Source: Halomonas halophila
GTDB lineage: Bacteria > Pseudomonadota > Gammaproteobacteria > Pseudomonadales > Halomonadaceae
Length of the DNA stretch: 64,000 nt
Reading direction: 5' to 3'
NCBI RefSeq assembly: GCF_030406665.1
Contig: NZ_CP129121.1
Span: 310,001-374,000 of the forward strand
This document shows positions 1 to 8,930 of the stretch, piece by piece. How positions within the stretch are numbered: the stretch's first letter is position 1; every line of letters starts with the position of its first letter. Position numbers and translations under genes: made by a program. The notes under the pieces were generated by a model, which saw only the letters and a program-made list of their open reading frames with translations, was not told the DNA's origin and ran no database searches.

Positions 1-994
<994 letters not shown>

Positions 995-1084
995 TATAAC
1001 ACCCAAGTGGTCTGTGACTGACAACAGACGACAGCGGATACGCGAGAGACATATCTCGTCAGCATGATTCGCATTGCCTTTTTC

Positions 1085-1200
1085 GCCTGACGACCATAGC
1101 GTGCGGGAACCACCTGATCCCATGCCGAACTCAGCAGTGAAACCGCTCAGCGCCGATGGTAGTGTGGGAGTTCCCATGCGAGAGTAGGTCATCGTCAGGC
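1085..1200 (+). rRNA. rrf: 5S ribosomal RNA
   Basis: A 116-base 5S rRNA follows the 23S gene by about 90 bases. The ends pair (GCCTGACGACCAT with ATCGTCAGGC), and the conserved loop CCATGCCGAACTCAG is present. It closes the rRNA operon and is followed at once by a strong terminator. Confidence 0.97.
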
Positions 1201-1212
1201 ACTTATACCGAG

Positions 1213-1243
1213 AAAACCCCGGCTCATCGAGTCGGGGTTTTTT
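1213..1243 (+). terminator. rRNA operon terminator
   Basis: The hairpin AACCCCGGCTC-ATC-GAGTCGGGGTT, with one G-T pair, is followed by six T residues just after the 5S gene. This is a canonical intrinsic terminator for the rRNA operon. Confidence 0.9.
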
Positions 1244-1274
1244 CATGTCCGAACGTTTAATGTGATCTCCTCCA

Positions 1275-1314
1275 AAAAACGTCCCGTCCTCTTCAAGAGG
1301 GCGGGGCGTTTTTG
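1275..1314. terminator. Bidirectional terminator between rrn and the VOC gene
   Basis: A long hairpin has arms AAAAACGTCCCGTCCTCTT and its near-complement ending CGGGGCGTTTTT, with two G-T pairs. A-tract and T-tract on both sides suit termination from either direction. It would back up the rRNA terminator and end the minus-strand gene that stops at 1334. Confidence 0.85.
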
Positions 1315-1333
1315 GTTTGGCTGACACGGTGGA

Positions 1334-1741
1334 TCAGTCCGTGACTTCGTATAGCTCGATCGGAGTGCCGTCGGGATCGGCCAGGAAGGTGAAACGCGCG
1401 CCGGTGAACTCGTCGACGCGGATCGGCTCGGGCGCCGCGCCGCGTGCCTCGAGCAGAGCGACACAGGCATCGAGGTCGGGCGTGGCGAGCGCCAGGTGGC
1501 GAAGCCCGCAGGCCTCGGGGTAGCTAGGACGCGGCGGCGGCGAGGGGAAGGAGAGCAGCTCGAGCTGAATGCCGCCCGGCAGGCGCAGGTCGAGCTTGTG
1601 GCTGTCGCGTTCCTCGCGATAGGCCTCGTTGAGGATTTCGGCGTCCATCACCTCGAGGTAGAAACGTCTGGCGCGTGGGTAGTCGGCGGTGATCAGCGCC
1701 ACGTGGTGCACGCGGCTCAGGGGCAGTCGTGAGTCGGCCAT
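1334..1741 (-). CDS. gloA2: VOC-family metalloenzyme, YaeR/GloA2 type
   Basis: This 135-residue protein is a single vicinal-oxygen-chelate domain. His13 (in VHHVAL), Glu61, His82 (in GLRHLA) and Glu129 (in PIELYE) sit where the family binds its metal. The sequence is close to what I recall of E. coli YaeR, including the SFPSPPPRPSYPEACGLRHL region. These proteins resemble glyoxalase I, but the substrate of the YaeR branch is not established. A GAGG ribosome site precedes the ATG at 1741. It reads toward the rRNA operon and ends at a shared terminator. Confidence 0.85.
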   Translation of the reverse strand: MADSRLPLSRVHHVALITADYPRARRFYLEVMDAEILNEAYREERDSHKLDLRLPGGIQLELLSFPSPPPRPSYPEACGLRHLALATPDLDACVALLEARGAAPEPIRVDEFTGARFTFLADPDGTPIELYEVTD

Positions 1742-1789
1742 GGGGGCCTCGGTATCGGTCGGGAGAGTATCTGTCCGGCGGGGCGGGCG

Positions 1790-1811
1790 AGGGGCGTCGA
1801 GCGACGCCCCT
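1790..1811 (-). terminator. Hairpin after hisC
   Basis: A perfect 10-bp inverted repeat (AGGGGCGTCG-AG-CGACGCCCCT) lies between the hisC stop and the VOC gene. It has no U-tract, so termination would be weak or Rho-assisted; mRNA 3'-end protection is an alternative. Confidence 0.5.
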
Positions 1812-1827
1812 GACGTTCAAGGTCGGC

Positions 1828-2883
1828 TCAGCGGCAGAGTTCTTCCAGCACCTCGACCAGGCTGTCCATCTCGTCCTCGGTACCGATGGAGATGCGCAGC
1901 CAGCCGTCCAGCGCCTCGGTGTTGAAGTGACGCACCAGCACGCCGCGCTCGCGCAGGCCGACGAACAGCTGGGCGGCATCCTGCTCGGGGTGGTGCACCA
2001 GCAGGAAGTTGCTCTGCGACGGCAGCACCTGGAAGCCGAGGCTCTCGAGGCGCGTGCGCGTGCGCTCGCGGGTGGTGATTACCGCCTCGCGGCAGGCGTC
2101 GAAGTGCTCGCGGTCCTCCAGCGCGGCGACGCCGATGGCGCTCGCCAGGCTGTCGATCGGGTAGGAGTTGAAGGAGTCCTTGACCCGCTCCAGCCCTTCG
2201 ATCAGCTCCCGCGAGCCCACCGCGTAGCCGAGCCGCAGGCCGGCCAGACTGCGCGACTTGGAGAAGGTGCCGGTGACCAGCAGGTTGGGGAAGCGCTCGA
2301 TCAGCGGGATGGCGCTCTCGCCGCCGAAGTCCACGTAGGCCTCGTCGACCAGCACCACCGACTCGGTGAGGCGCTCGAGCAGCGCGGCGATCGCCTCGCG
2401 GCCGTGGCCGTGGCCGGTCGGCGCGTTGGGATTGGCGAAGATGGCGCCGCCGGCGTCCGGCGAGAAGGCCTCGAGGTCGACGCGCCAGTCGGCGTCCAGC
2501 GGCAGGGTGCGGCGCTCCACGTCGTAGAGCCGGCAGTACACGGGATAGAAGCTGTAGGTGATGGCCGGCATCTCGAGCGGGCGGCCGTTGGCGAAGAAGG
2601 CCTGGAAGGCCAGGGCCAGCACCTCGTCGGAGCCGTTGCCGACGAACACCTGCTCGACCTCGACGCCGAACTCCCGGGCCAGCGCCTCGCGCAGGCCATG
2701 CGACTCGGGATCGGGATAGCGGCGCAGATGGTCGGCCGGAAACTCCCGCAGCACCGCCTCGACGCCCGGCGCCGGCGGATAGGGGTTCTCGTTGGTGTTC
2801 AGCTTGATCAGGCGCTCGCGGGGCTGCTCGCCGGGAACGTAGGGCGTCAGCTCGCGGACCTTGGGGCTCCAGAACTTGCTCAT
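1828..2883 (-). CDS. hisC: Histidinol-phosphate aminotransferase
   Basis: A 351-residue class I/II PLP aminotransferase converting imidazole-acetol phosphate plus glutamate to histidinol phosphate. The N terminus MSKFWSPKVREL and the LNTNENPYPP motif are typical of HisC. The PLP lysine is Lys209 in GTFSKSRSLAG, followed by the phosphate-binding GLRLGY. ATG at 2883 was chosen over a GTG two codons upstream because a purine-rich site (GAGAAG) lies just before it. It stands alone on the minus strand, 7 kb from hisBHAF, so histidine genes are dispersed here. Confidence 0.95.
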   Translation of the reverse strand: MSKFWSPKVRELTPYVPGEQPRERLIKLNTNENPYPPAPGVEAVLREFPADHLRRYPDPESHGLREALAREFGVEVEQVFVGNGSDEVLALAFQAFFANGRPLEMPAITYSFYPVYCRLYDVERRTLPLDADWRVDLEAFSPDAGGAIFANPNAPTGHGHGREAIAALLERLTESVVLVDEAYVDFGGESAIPLIERFPNLLVTGTFSKSRSLAGLRLGYAVGSRELIEGLERVKDSFNSYPIDSLASAIGVAALEDREHFDACREAVITTRERTRTRLESLGFQVLPSQSNFLLVHHPEQDAAQLFVGLRERGVLVRHFNTEALDGWLRISIGTEDEMDSLVEVLEELCR

Positions 2884-3078
2884 CGTCACTTCTCGGATCG
2901 TGGGGCAATCCGTTCATGGTCGCCCGGGGGCGACGCCCGCGCAAGCCGGCCCGCGGATGATCGCCGGACGAGGGGCAAGCCGGTGCTGTTCGGGCTGTGC
3001 GCTGTTCCCACGAGAGGTTATGCTGTGGGGCAGGCTGCCGTGAAGGCGGCGTCATGCCCATTGGTTAGGAGGACGAAT

Positions 3079-3528
3079 ATGCAAATCAGGACGTTGCTGG
3101 CCGGTTCCGCGATGCTTGCCCTGCTGGCAGGCTGTGCGGGTGGCCCTGGCGGGCAGGGCACCGAGCCCGGAATGGAAGCGACCCAGAGCACCTACCAGGG
3201 CACGCTGCCCTGCCGTAACTGCGAAGGGATCGATCTGAACGTGACCATGATGGGCGATGCCCAGAGCCCTGCCGCGGATCGCACCTTCGACCTGCAGGCC
3301 TCCTACCGCGGCCACCCGCAGAATCCGCCGGACGAGAACTACGAAGGTCGCTGGCAGCTGCTCGACGGCACCGCGGACAATCCCGATGCCACCGTCTACG
3401 AGCTGACGCCCCAGGGCGAGGGCCAGACCTACTTCTTCCTGCGCCTCGACCCGCAGACCCTGGAACTGATCGACCCCCAGCGTCGCCGCTTCCAGAACAA
3501 CGAGATGCTGCGCCTGAAGCGCCTGTAA
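3079..3528 (+). CDS. NlpE-like lipoprotein (N-terminal domain only)
   Basis: A 149-residue lipoprotein. A signal peptide ends in the lipobox LLAGC with the lipidated Cys19. After a Gly/Pro-rich linker comes an NlpE N-terminal domain: YQGTLPCRNCEGID carries the C-x-x-C (Cys45, Cys48) typical of this family. E. coli NlpE senses surface contact and misfolded lipoproteins through Cpx and has a second domain that is absent here, so signalling cannot be assumed. ATG 3079 is chosen because of the strong ribosome site AGGAGGA. It is followed by a 12-bp hairpin. Confidence 0.85.
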   Translation: MQIRTLLAGSAMLALLAGCAGGPGGQGTEPGMEATQSTYQGTLPCRNCEGIDLNVTMMGDAQSPAADRTFDLQASYRGHPQNPPDENYEGRWQLLDGTADNPDATVYELTPQGEGQTYFFLRLDPQTLELIDPQRRRFQNNEMLRLKRL

Positions 3529-3548
3529 GGCAGCGGAACGCGTAGCAG

Positions 3549-3576
3549 CGAGGGGCGGCCGGCGGGCCGCCCCTCG
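3549..3576 (+). terminator. Hairpin after the NlpE-like gene
   Basis: A perfect 12-bp stem (CGAGGGGCGGCC / GGCCGCCCCTCG) with loop GGCG lies 20 bases after the stop codon. The T-tract is weak (TCGTCGTT). Confidence 0.65.
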
Positions 3577-3627
3577 TCGTTGGGCCTTCGGGCCTGTTAT
3601 TCCAGAGAAACCGTCGTCGGACATTCC

Positions 3628-5013
3628 ATGGCCAAAGCGAAAAGCGCCTTCGTGTGCACCGAATGCGGTGCCGAGTACAGCAAGTGGCAGGGGCAGTGCA
3701 CCAGCTGCCGCGAGTGGAACACCCTGAGCGAGATCCGGCTGTCGGCCGCCCGTCCCGGTGCGGGCAATGGCGGCGGGGGCGGCTCCGCGGGGCGGGGCGG
3801 CTATGCCGGGGCGGTCTCCCGCGAGGTGATCGACCTCGCCAACGTCGATCTCAGCGAGGTGCCGCGGCTCTCCTCGACCTTCGAGGAGTTCGACCGGGTG
3901 CTGGGCGGCGGCCTGGTGCCGGGCTCGGCGGTGCTGCTGGGCGGCCATCCCGGCGCCGGCAAGTCGACCCTGCTGCTGCAGACCGCCTGCAAGCTGGCCC
4001 AGCAGCGCAAGGTGCTCTACGTCACCGGCGAGGAATCGCTGTCCCAGGTGGCGATGCGCGCCCACCGCCTGCAGCTGCCTACCCAGGGCCTGCAGATGCT
4101 GGCCGAGACCAGCATCGAGACGATCCTCGGCGTGGCCGAGCGCGAGGGTCCCGATATCCTGATCATCGATTCCATCCAGACCACCCACCTCGAGGACATC
4201 TCCTCGGCGCCGGGCGGCGTGGCCCAGGTGCGCGAGTCCGCCGCGGCGCTGACCCGCTTCGCCAAGCAGTCCAGCACCGTGCTGCTGCTGGTCGGCCACG
4301 TGACCAAGGACGGCACCCTGGCCGGCCCCAAGGTGCTGGAGCACATGATCGACGCCTCGCTGCTGCTCGAGGGCGGCGCCGACTCGCGCTTCCGCACCTT
4401 GCGCGGGCAGAAGAACCGCTTCGGCGCGGTCAACGAGCTCGGCGTGTTCGCCATGCTCGAGCACGGCCTCAAGGAGGTGAAGAATCCCAGCGCCATCTTC
4501 CTGTCGCGCACCGAGGAGCAGGCGCCCGGCAGTCTGGTGATGGTGGTCTGGGAGGGCACCCGGCCGATCCTGATCGAGGTGCAGGCGCTGCTCGACGACT
4601 CGGCGCTGGGCAATCCGCGGCGGGTGGCGGTGGGCGTCGACCAGAACCGTCTGTCCATGCTGCTGGCGGTGCTGCATCGCCACGGCGGACTGTTCACCGG
4701 CGATCAGGACGTGTTCCTCAACGTGGTCGGCGGGGTCAAGGTGCTCGAGACCAGCGCCGACCTGGCGGTGCTGCTGGCGGTGGTGTCGAGCCTGCAGAGC
4801 CGCCCGCTGCCGCGTGAGCTGGTGGTGTTCGGCGAGGTCGGCTTGTCCGGCGAGATCCGCCCGGTGCCGAGCGGCCAGGAGCGCATCGTCGAGGCCGCCA
4901 AGCACGGCTTCCGGCGCGCCATCGTGCCGCGCGGCAACGCCCCCAAGCACTCGCCCGAGGGCATGGAAGTGGTGCCCGTGGACAAGCTGGCCGATGCGCT
5001 GGAAGCACTCTAG
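3628..5013 (+). CDS. radA: DNA repair protein RadA
   Basis: A 461-residue RadA (Sms), a RecA-like branch-migration helicase in recombinational repair. In order: a C4 zinc finger (Cys10, Cys13, Cys24, Cys27), a RecA-like ATPase core with Walker A GHPGAGKST at 106-114, the RadA signature KNRFG at 262-266, and a Lon-protease-like C-terminal domain. Length matches the family. The start is MAKAKS at 3628, as in other RadA proteins; an upstream in-frame ATG at 3580 lies in the preceding intergenic region. selD follows after 93 bases, outside any clear operon. Confidence 0.97.
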   Translation: MAKAKSAFVCTECGAEYSKWQGQCTSCREWNTLSEIRLSAARPGAGNGGGGGSAGRGGYAGAVSREVIDLANVDLSEVPRLSSTFEEFDRVLGGGLVPGSAVLLGGHPGAGKSTLLLQTACKLAQQRKVLYVTGEESLSQVAMRAHRLQLPTQGLQMLAETSIETILGVAEREGPDILIIDSIQTTHLEDISSAPGGVAQVRESAAALTRFAKQSSTVLLLVGHVTKDGTLAGPKVLEHMIDASLLLEGGADSRFRTLRGQKNRFGAVNELGVFAMLEHGLKEVKNPSAIFLSRTEEQAPGSLVMVVWEGTRPILIEVQALLDDSALGNPRRVAVGVDQNRLSMLLAVLHRHGGLFTGDQDVFLNVVGGVKVLETSADLAVLLAVVSSLQSRPLPRELVVFGEVGLSGEIRPVPSGQERIVEAAKHGFRRAIVPRGNAPKHSPEGMEVVPVDKLADALEAL

Positions 5014-5106
5014 GCGCCCACCCCGCGAAGCGTGAAATCGCCGTCCAGCGACGGGGCGGGGGCGCGGTGTTGTAGAATGCCGGGAAACGACGCCAAGGAG
5101 ACCGTG

Positions 5107-6144
5107 ATGAGTGCCATCCGTCTGACGCAGTACAGCCACGGCGCCGGCTGTGGCTGCAAGATCGCCCCCGACGTCCTCGACGGCATCCTCGCCAAGGCCG
5201 GGCCGGGTGCCAGCCACTCGCGGCTGATCGTAGGCAACCAGGGCCGCGAGGACGCCGCCGTCTACGACCTGGGCGACGGCCGCGGCATGATCGCCACCAC
5301 CGATTTCTTCATGCCGATCGTCGACGATCCCTTCGACTTCGGCCGTATCGCCGCCACCAACGCCATCAGCGACGTCTACGCCATGGGCGGCACGCCGATC
5401 ATGGCGCTGGGCATCCTCGGCTGGCCGATCGACAAGCTCGGCGCCGATATCGCCGGCGACGTGGTCGGCGGCGCCCAGGCGGTCTGCCGCGAGCTGGGCC
5501 TGGCGCTGGCCGGCGGCCACTCCATCGACGCGCCGGAGCCGATCTTCGGCCTGTCGGTCAATGGTCTGGTCGACCTCGAGCACCTCAAGCTCAACAAGGG
5601 CGCCCAGGTCGGCGACCTGCTGTACCTCACCAAGCCGCTGGGCGTGGGCCTGCTGACCACCGCCGAGAAGCAGGGGCTGATCCAGCCCGGCCACCAGGGC
5701 CTGGCGCGGCGCACCATGCTCGCCTCCAACCGCATCGGCGCCGAGCTGGCGAAGATTCCCGGCGTGCATGCCATGACCGACGTCACCGGCTTCGGCCTGG
5801 CCGGTCATCTCAGCGAGGTCTGCGAGGCTAGCGGTGTGGCCGCGCGCATCGACTTCCGCCGCCTGCCGCGTCTCGCCGAGGCCGAGTCCTACCGCCGCCA
5901 GGGCGCGGTGCCCGGCGGCAGCGCCCGCAATCGCGAGGCCCTGGGCAAGGCCCTGCCGGCCATGGATGACGCCCACTGGCAGTGGCTGTGCGACCCGCAG
6001 ACCTCCGGCGGCCTGCTGCTGTCGGTGCATCCGTCCTGGGAGGATGACGTCGAGCGCGTCGGCCGCCAGTACGGTCTCGAGCTCGAGCCGTTCGGCGAGG
6101 TGATCGCCGAGCGCGGCGAGACGCGCATCGAGGTGAAGGGATGA
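5107..6144 (+). CDS. selD: Selenide, water dikinase (selenophosphate synthetase)
   Basis: A 345-residue SelD makes selenophosphate from selenide and ATP. The N-terminal motif SHGAGCGCKI holds the catalytic Cys15 and Lys18 (equivalent to E. coli Cys17/Lys20); this is the Cys form, not the selenocysteine form. GGHSIDAPEPIFGL and CDPQTSGGLL are family hallmarks. The ATG at 5107 gives the expected N terminus. Its last four bases overlap the mnmH start (ATGA), so the two are translationally coupled and selenophosphate is probably used at least for tRNA modification. selA and selB are not in the window. Confidence 0.97.
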   Translation: MSAIRLTQYSHGAGCGCKIAPDVLDGILAKAGPGASHSRLIVGNQGREDAAVYDLGDGRGMIATTDFFMPIVDDPFDFGRIAATNAISDVYAMGGTPIMALGILGWPIDKLGADIAGDVVGGAQAVCRELGLALAGGHSIDAPEPIFGLSVNGLVDLEHLKLNKGAQVGDLLYLTKPLGVGLLTTAEKQGLIQPGHQGLARRTMLASNRIGAELAKIPGVHAMTDVTGFGLAGHLSEVCEASGVAARIDFRRLPRLAEAESYRRQGAVPGGSARNREALGKALPAMDDAHWQWLCDPQTSGGLLLSVHPSWEDDVERVGRQYGLELEPFGEVIAERGETRIEVKG

Positions 6145-7265
6145 ATCTGCCGCTGGTCGAGCCGGACCTCGCGCTGCTGCGCGAGGGTCGGGCCCTGATC
6201 GACGTGCGCGCCCCGGTGGAGTTCGCCCAGGGCGCGCTGCCCGGGGCGGTCAACCTGCCGCTGATGGACGACGAGGAGCGTCATCTCGTCGGCATCGCTT
6301 ACAAGCAGCAGGGCCAGCAGGCCGCCATCGAGCTGGGCGAGCGGCTGGTCAGCGGCGGCATCAAGGCCGCCCGGGTCGACGCCTGGCGGCGCGAGCTGGA
6401 GGTCCATCCCGACGCCATCGTCTACTGCTTCCGCGGCGGGATGCGCTCTCAGATCGCCCAGCAGTGGCTGGCCGAGGCCGGCATGACCCGGCCGCGCATC
6501 CGCGGCGGCTGGAAGGCCATGCGCCAGGCGCTGTGCGCGCACATCGACGCCGCCGCCGAGCGGCCGATGCTGGTGGTGGGCGGACTCACCGGCTGCGCCA
6601 AGACCTCGCTGATCACCGCCCTGGATCAGGGCCTGGACCTGGAGGGCTGCGCGCGCCATAAGGGCTCGGCCTTCGGCCGTCATCCGCTGCCGGCGCCGTC
6701 GCAGATCGACTTCGAGCACGCCATGGGGCTGCGGCTGCTGGAGCTGCCGGGGCCGCTGGTGCTGGAGGACGAGTCGCGCCACATCGGCTCGGCCAACGTG
6801 CCGCTGACCTTCTGGCGCGGCATGGAGGCCGCCCCGCGGATTCGCGTCGAGATGCCGCTGGACTGGCGGCTGGCGCAGATCCACAAGGACTACATCGACG
6901 ATCTGTGGACGGTCTATCGCCAGCAGTTCGGCGACTGGCTGGGCTGGACGCTGATGCGCAAGCAGCTGTCCGGCGCGCTGGGTCGGCTCAGGAAGCGCCT
7001 CGGCGGCGCCCGGCTGGCGCGGCTGCAGCGCTTGCAGGAGCTGGCCTTCCGCGAGCACGAGCGCGGCAATCGCCAGGCCCACGAGGCCTGGCTGGCACCG
7101 CTGCTCACCGAATACTACGACCCCATGTATCGCTACCAGCTGGAGAAGCACGACGACCAGCGCTTCCTCCACGTGGGCGACTGGGACAGCTGCCTGGCCT
7201 TCGCCCGCGACTGGGTCGCCGAGGCCGAATCAGCGCGCCGGCCGAGCGCCACCGCCTCTGCCTGA
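6141..7265 (+). CDS. mnmH: tRNA 2-selenouridine synthase
   Basis: A 374-residue MnmH (SelU/YbbB) converts 2-thiouridine at the wobble position of Lys, Glu and Gln tRNAs to 2-selenouridine via a geranylated intermediate. An N-terminal rhodanese domain has Cys96 in VYCFRGGMRSQ; a P-loop domain follows. The P-loop reads GLTGCAKT (148-155), with Ala where a Walker A motif normally has Gly before the Lys, as noted in the findings. It overlaps selD by four bases, which agrees with its need for selenophosphate. Confidence 0.95.
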   Translation: MNLPLVEPDLALLREGRALIDVRAPVEFAQGALPGAVNLPLMDDEERHLVGIAYKQQGQQAAIELGERLVSGGIKAARVDAWRRELEVHPDAIVYCFRGGMRSQIAQQWLAEAGMTRPRIRGGWKAMRQALCAHIDAAAERPMLVVGGLTGCAKTSLITALDQGLDLEGCARHKGSAFGRHPLPAPSQIDFEHAMGLRLLELPGPLVLEDESRHIGSANVPLTFWRGMEAAPRIRVEMPLDWRLAQIHKDYIDDLWTVYRQQFGDWLGWTLMRKQLSGALGRLRKRLGGARLARLQRLQELAFREHERGNRQAHEAWLAPLLTEYYDPMYRYQLEKHDDQRFLHVGDWDSCLAFARDWVAEAESARRPSATASA

Positions 7266-7269
7266 GGGG

Positions 7270-7959
7270 TCAGCGCATCGTGGCGTGCCTGGCCCACTGG
7301 GTGAGCACCCGGTCGAGCAGCGGCGCCAGGCGGTCGAAGCGCCGTGAATCGTCGAGCATCGCCTCGCGCTCCTGGCGATAGGGGCTCTCGGCGTCGCCCT
7401 CCGGGCGCGGCAGGTGGTCGAGCATGGCGGTGACGCTCTCGGCGGTGGACTCCAGATGGCACAGCAGGCCGATCACCCGGCCGGCGTCCCAGGCGAAGCC
7501 CTGCAGCGGGCTCGCCGCGGTGCCGCCCAGCGGCAGGGCATCCTCGGGCAGGGCGAAGATCTCGCGGTGCCAGGTGAAGGCCTCGAAGCGCTCGGGCAGG
7601 TCGAAGGGGCTGGCCTCGGCCAGAGTCACGGTCTGCCAGCCGGTCTCGGCCAGGGTGCCGCGGGACACCGGGGCGTCCAGCGCCTCGGCGATGCGCCGGG
7701 CGCCGTGACCGATGCCGAGCAGTGGCTTGCGGCCGTCCAGGGTGCGCTCGATCAGCTTGCGCTCGCCACGATCCCAGGCGGCGGGCGCCTCGCCCTCGGG
7801 AGCGTCGAGCACGATCAGCGCCTCGACGTCGCCGGGCCGCGGCGGCAGCTCGCCCTCGTCGAGGTGGAACACGGTGTGGCTGTGGCCCATGCTGTCGAGC
7901 CAGTCGCCGATGCGGGCGGGCCCCAGATGGGGGCTGTGCTGAAGCAGGTGAACGTGCAT
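7270..7959 (-). CDS. Class I glutamine-amidotransferase-like protein without nucleophile
   Basis: This 229-residue protein resembles class I glutamine amidotransferases (GMP synthase-like branch). The nucleophile elbow reads LLGIGHGARRIAEAL, so Gly84 occupies the position of the catalytic Cys in the normal GICxGHQ. The other two triad positions are kept: His168 and Glu170 in CHLES. A Trp-His stretch, FTWHREIF, matches the WHxD/E region of the family. Ordinary glutaminase activity is therefore unlikely, and the true function is unknown. It is convergent with mnmH (4-base gap) and divergent from the ATL gene. Confidence 0.75.
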   Translation of the reverse strand: MHVHLLQHSPHLGPARIGDWLDSMGHSHTVFHLDEGELPPRPGDVEALIVLDAPEGEAPAAWDRGERKLIERTLDGRKPLLGIGHGARRIAEALDAPVSRGTLAETGWQTVTLAEASPFDLPERFEAFTWHREIFALPEDALPLGGTAASPLQGFAWDAGRVIGLLCHLESTAESVTAMLDHLPRPEGDAESPYRQEREAMLDDSRRFDRLAPLLDRVLTQWARHATMR

Positions 7960-8007
7960 GCGGGCGACCTCGCCATATCGGCAAAAACTTCAGGGAAGGC
8001 AGGGTAC

Positions 8008-8301
8008 ATGAACGCGGCCCTCAAGGAACAGATACTGACCGTGCTGGCCGAGATCCCGCCGGGGCGGGTCACCACCTACGGGCGCATCGCCGCCATGACC
8101 GAGGGCGGCACGCCCCGGCTGGTGGCCCGGGCGCTGCGCGAGCTGCCGTCCGGACACGGCCTGCCGTGGTTTCGGGTGATCACCGCCTCGCGCAAGCTGG
8201 CCGACCATCCCGGCGCCGACGAGCAGCGCCGGCGGCTGATCGGCGAGGGTGTGGCGTTCGATGCGCGGGGCAGAGTGGCCCCCGAACGGCTCTGGCCTTG
8301 A
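8008..8301 (+). CDS. Alkyltransferase-like protein (ATL, MGMT fold)
   Basis: A 97-residue protein of the MGMT DNA-binding family. The active site that reads PCHRV in O6-alkylguanine transferases is LPWFRVI here, with Trp54 in place of the Cys. This is the hallmark of ATL proteins, which bind O6-alkylguanine without repairing it and hand the lesion to nucleotide-excision repair. PPGRVTTYGRIA and TPRLVARAL match the helix-turn-helix and Arg-finger regions. ATG 8008 follows AGGG; longer in-frame starts would run through the divergent gene. yjaG-like follows 47 bases later. Confidence 0.9.
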   Translation: MNAALKEQILTVLAEIPPGRVTTYGRIAAMTEGGTPRLVARALRELPSGHGLPWFRVITASRKLADHPGADEQRRRLIGEGVAFDARGRVAPERLWP

Positions 8302-8348
8302 GTGAGCACAGGGACGATGTCGAGACAGCGATATTCCAAGGAGAATCC

Positions 8349-8927
8349 ATGAGCGGTTTCTTTCAGCGCCTGCAGCGGCTCGAGCCGCGCCGTCAGCAGG
8401 CCTTCATGGCGGCGCTGTGCGAGCGGCTGCTGCCCAACTATGCCTTCTACGCCGAGGCCACCGGCCACGGCGATCCCAAGGCGCTGCGGGTCGTGCTCGA
8501 TCTGGTGTGGGAGCGGCTGGCGGTCAAGGACGCGCGCATCGACTTCGATCGCCAGGCCGAGAAGCTGGCCGAGCTGGAGCCGCCGGCCGAGGATGACAGC
8601 TTCGGCGCCCGTCGCGCGCTGGAAGCGGTGGTGGCGATCTCGTCGCTGCTCGACACCCTGCGCGGCGACTCGCCGGAGGCGGTGCTGGAGGTGAGCCGGA
8701 CCTCTCGCGGCGGCGTGCGCGCCTTCATCGAGCTGACCGAGGGCGAGGAGGACGGCGAACGCCTCGCCGCCATCGTGCGCGAGCATCCGCTGATGGGGGA
8801 CGAGAACGGCTTCCAGGATGCGGTGCTCGAGGCGGTGGAAGGCGAGCTCGGCCGCGACGCCCTCAAGGCGCTGCGCCGGCTGGGCCGCAACGAGGGCGTC
8901 AGCAACCTGGGGCTGTCGATGGACTAG
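8349..8927 (+). CDS. DUF416 / YjaG family protein
   Basis: A 192-residue soluble protein of the DUF416 family, close to what I recall of E. coli YjaG: FMAALCERLLPNYAFY, LDLVWERLAVKDARIDF and the C-terminal SNLGLSMD all have counterparts. The family has no established biochemical role. AAGGAG lies seven bases before the ATG. It ends three bases from the stop of the convergent outer-membrane gene. Confidence 0.88.
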   Translation: MSGFFQRLQRLEPRRQQAFMAALCERLLPNYAFYAEATGHGDPKALRVVLDLVWERLAVKDARIDFDRQAEKLAELEPPAEDDSFGARRALEAVVAISSLLDTLRGDSPEAVLEVSRTSRGGVRAFIELTEGEEDGERLAAIVREHPLMGDENGFQDAVLEAVEGELGRDALKALRRLGRNEGVSNLGLSMD

Positions 8928-8930
8928 CGG

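Noticed and set aside
1729..3528. A single 599-residue plus-strand ORF ending at the NlpE-like gene
   Set aside because: Its first 450 codons are antisense to hisC. Only the last 149 residues have a ribosome site, signal peptide and domain.
5107..5160. Selenocysteine in SelD
   Set aside because: The catalytic position is a TGT cysteine codon; no in-frame TGA is read through.
3052..6030. A 992-residue minus-strand ORF
   Set aside because: It is antisense to radA and selD; its His/Gln/Ala-rich composition is typical of shadow frames in GC-rich DNA.
8008..8301. Broken O6-alkylguanine transferase lacking its Cys
   Set aside because: The short length and Trp at the site are the normal ATL form, not decay.
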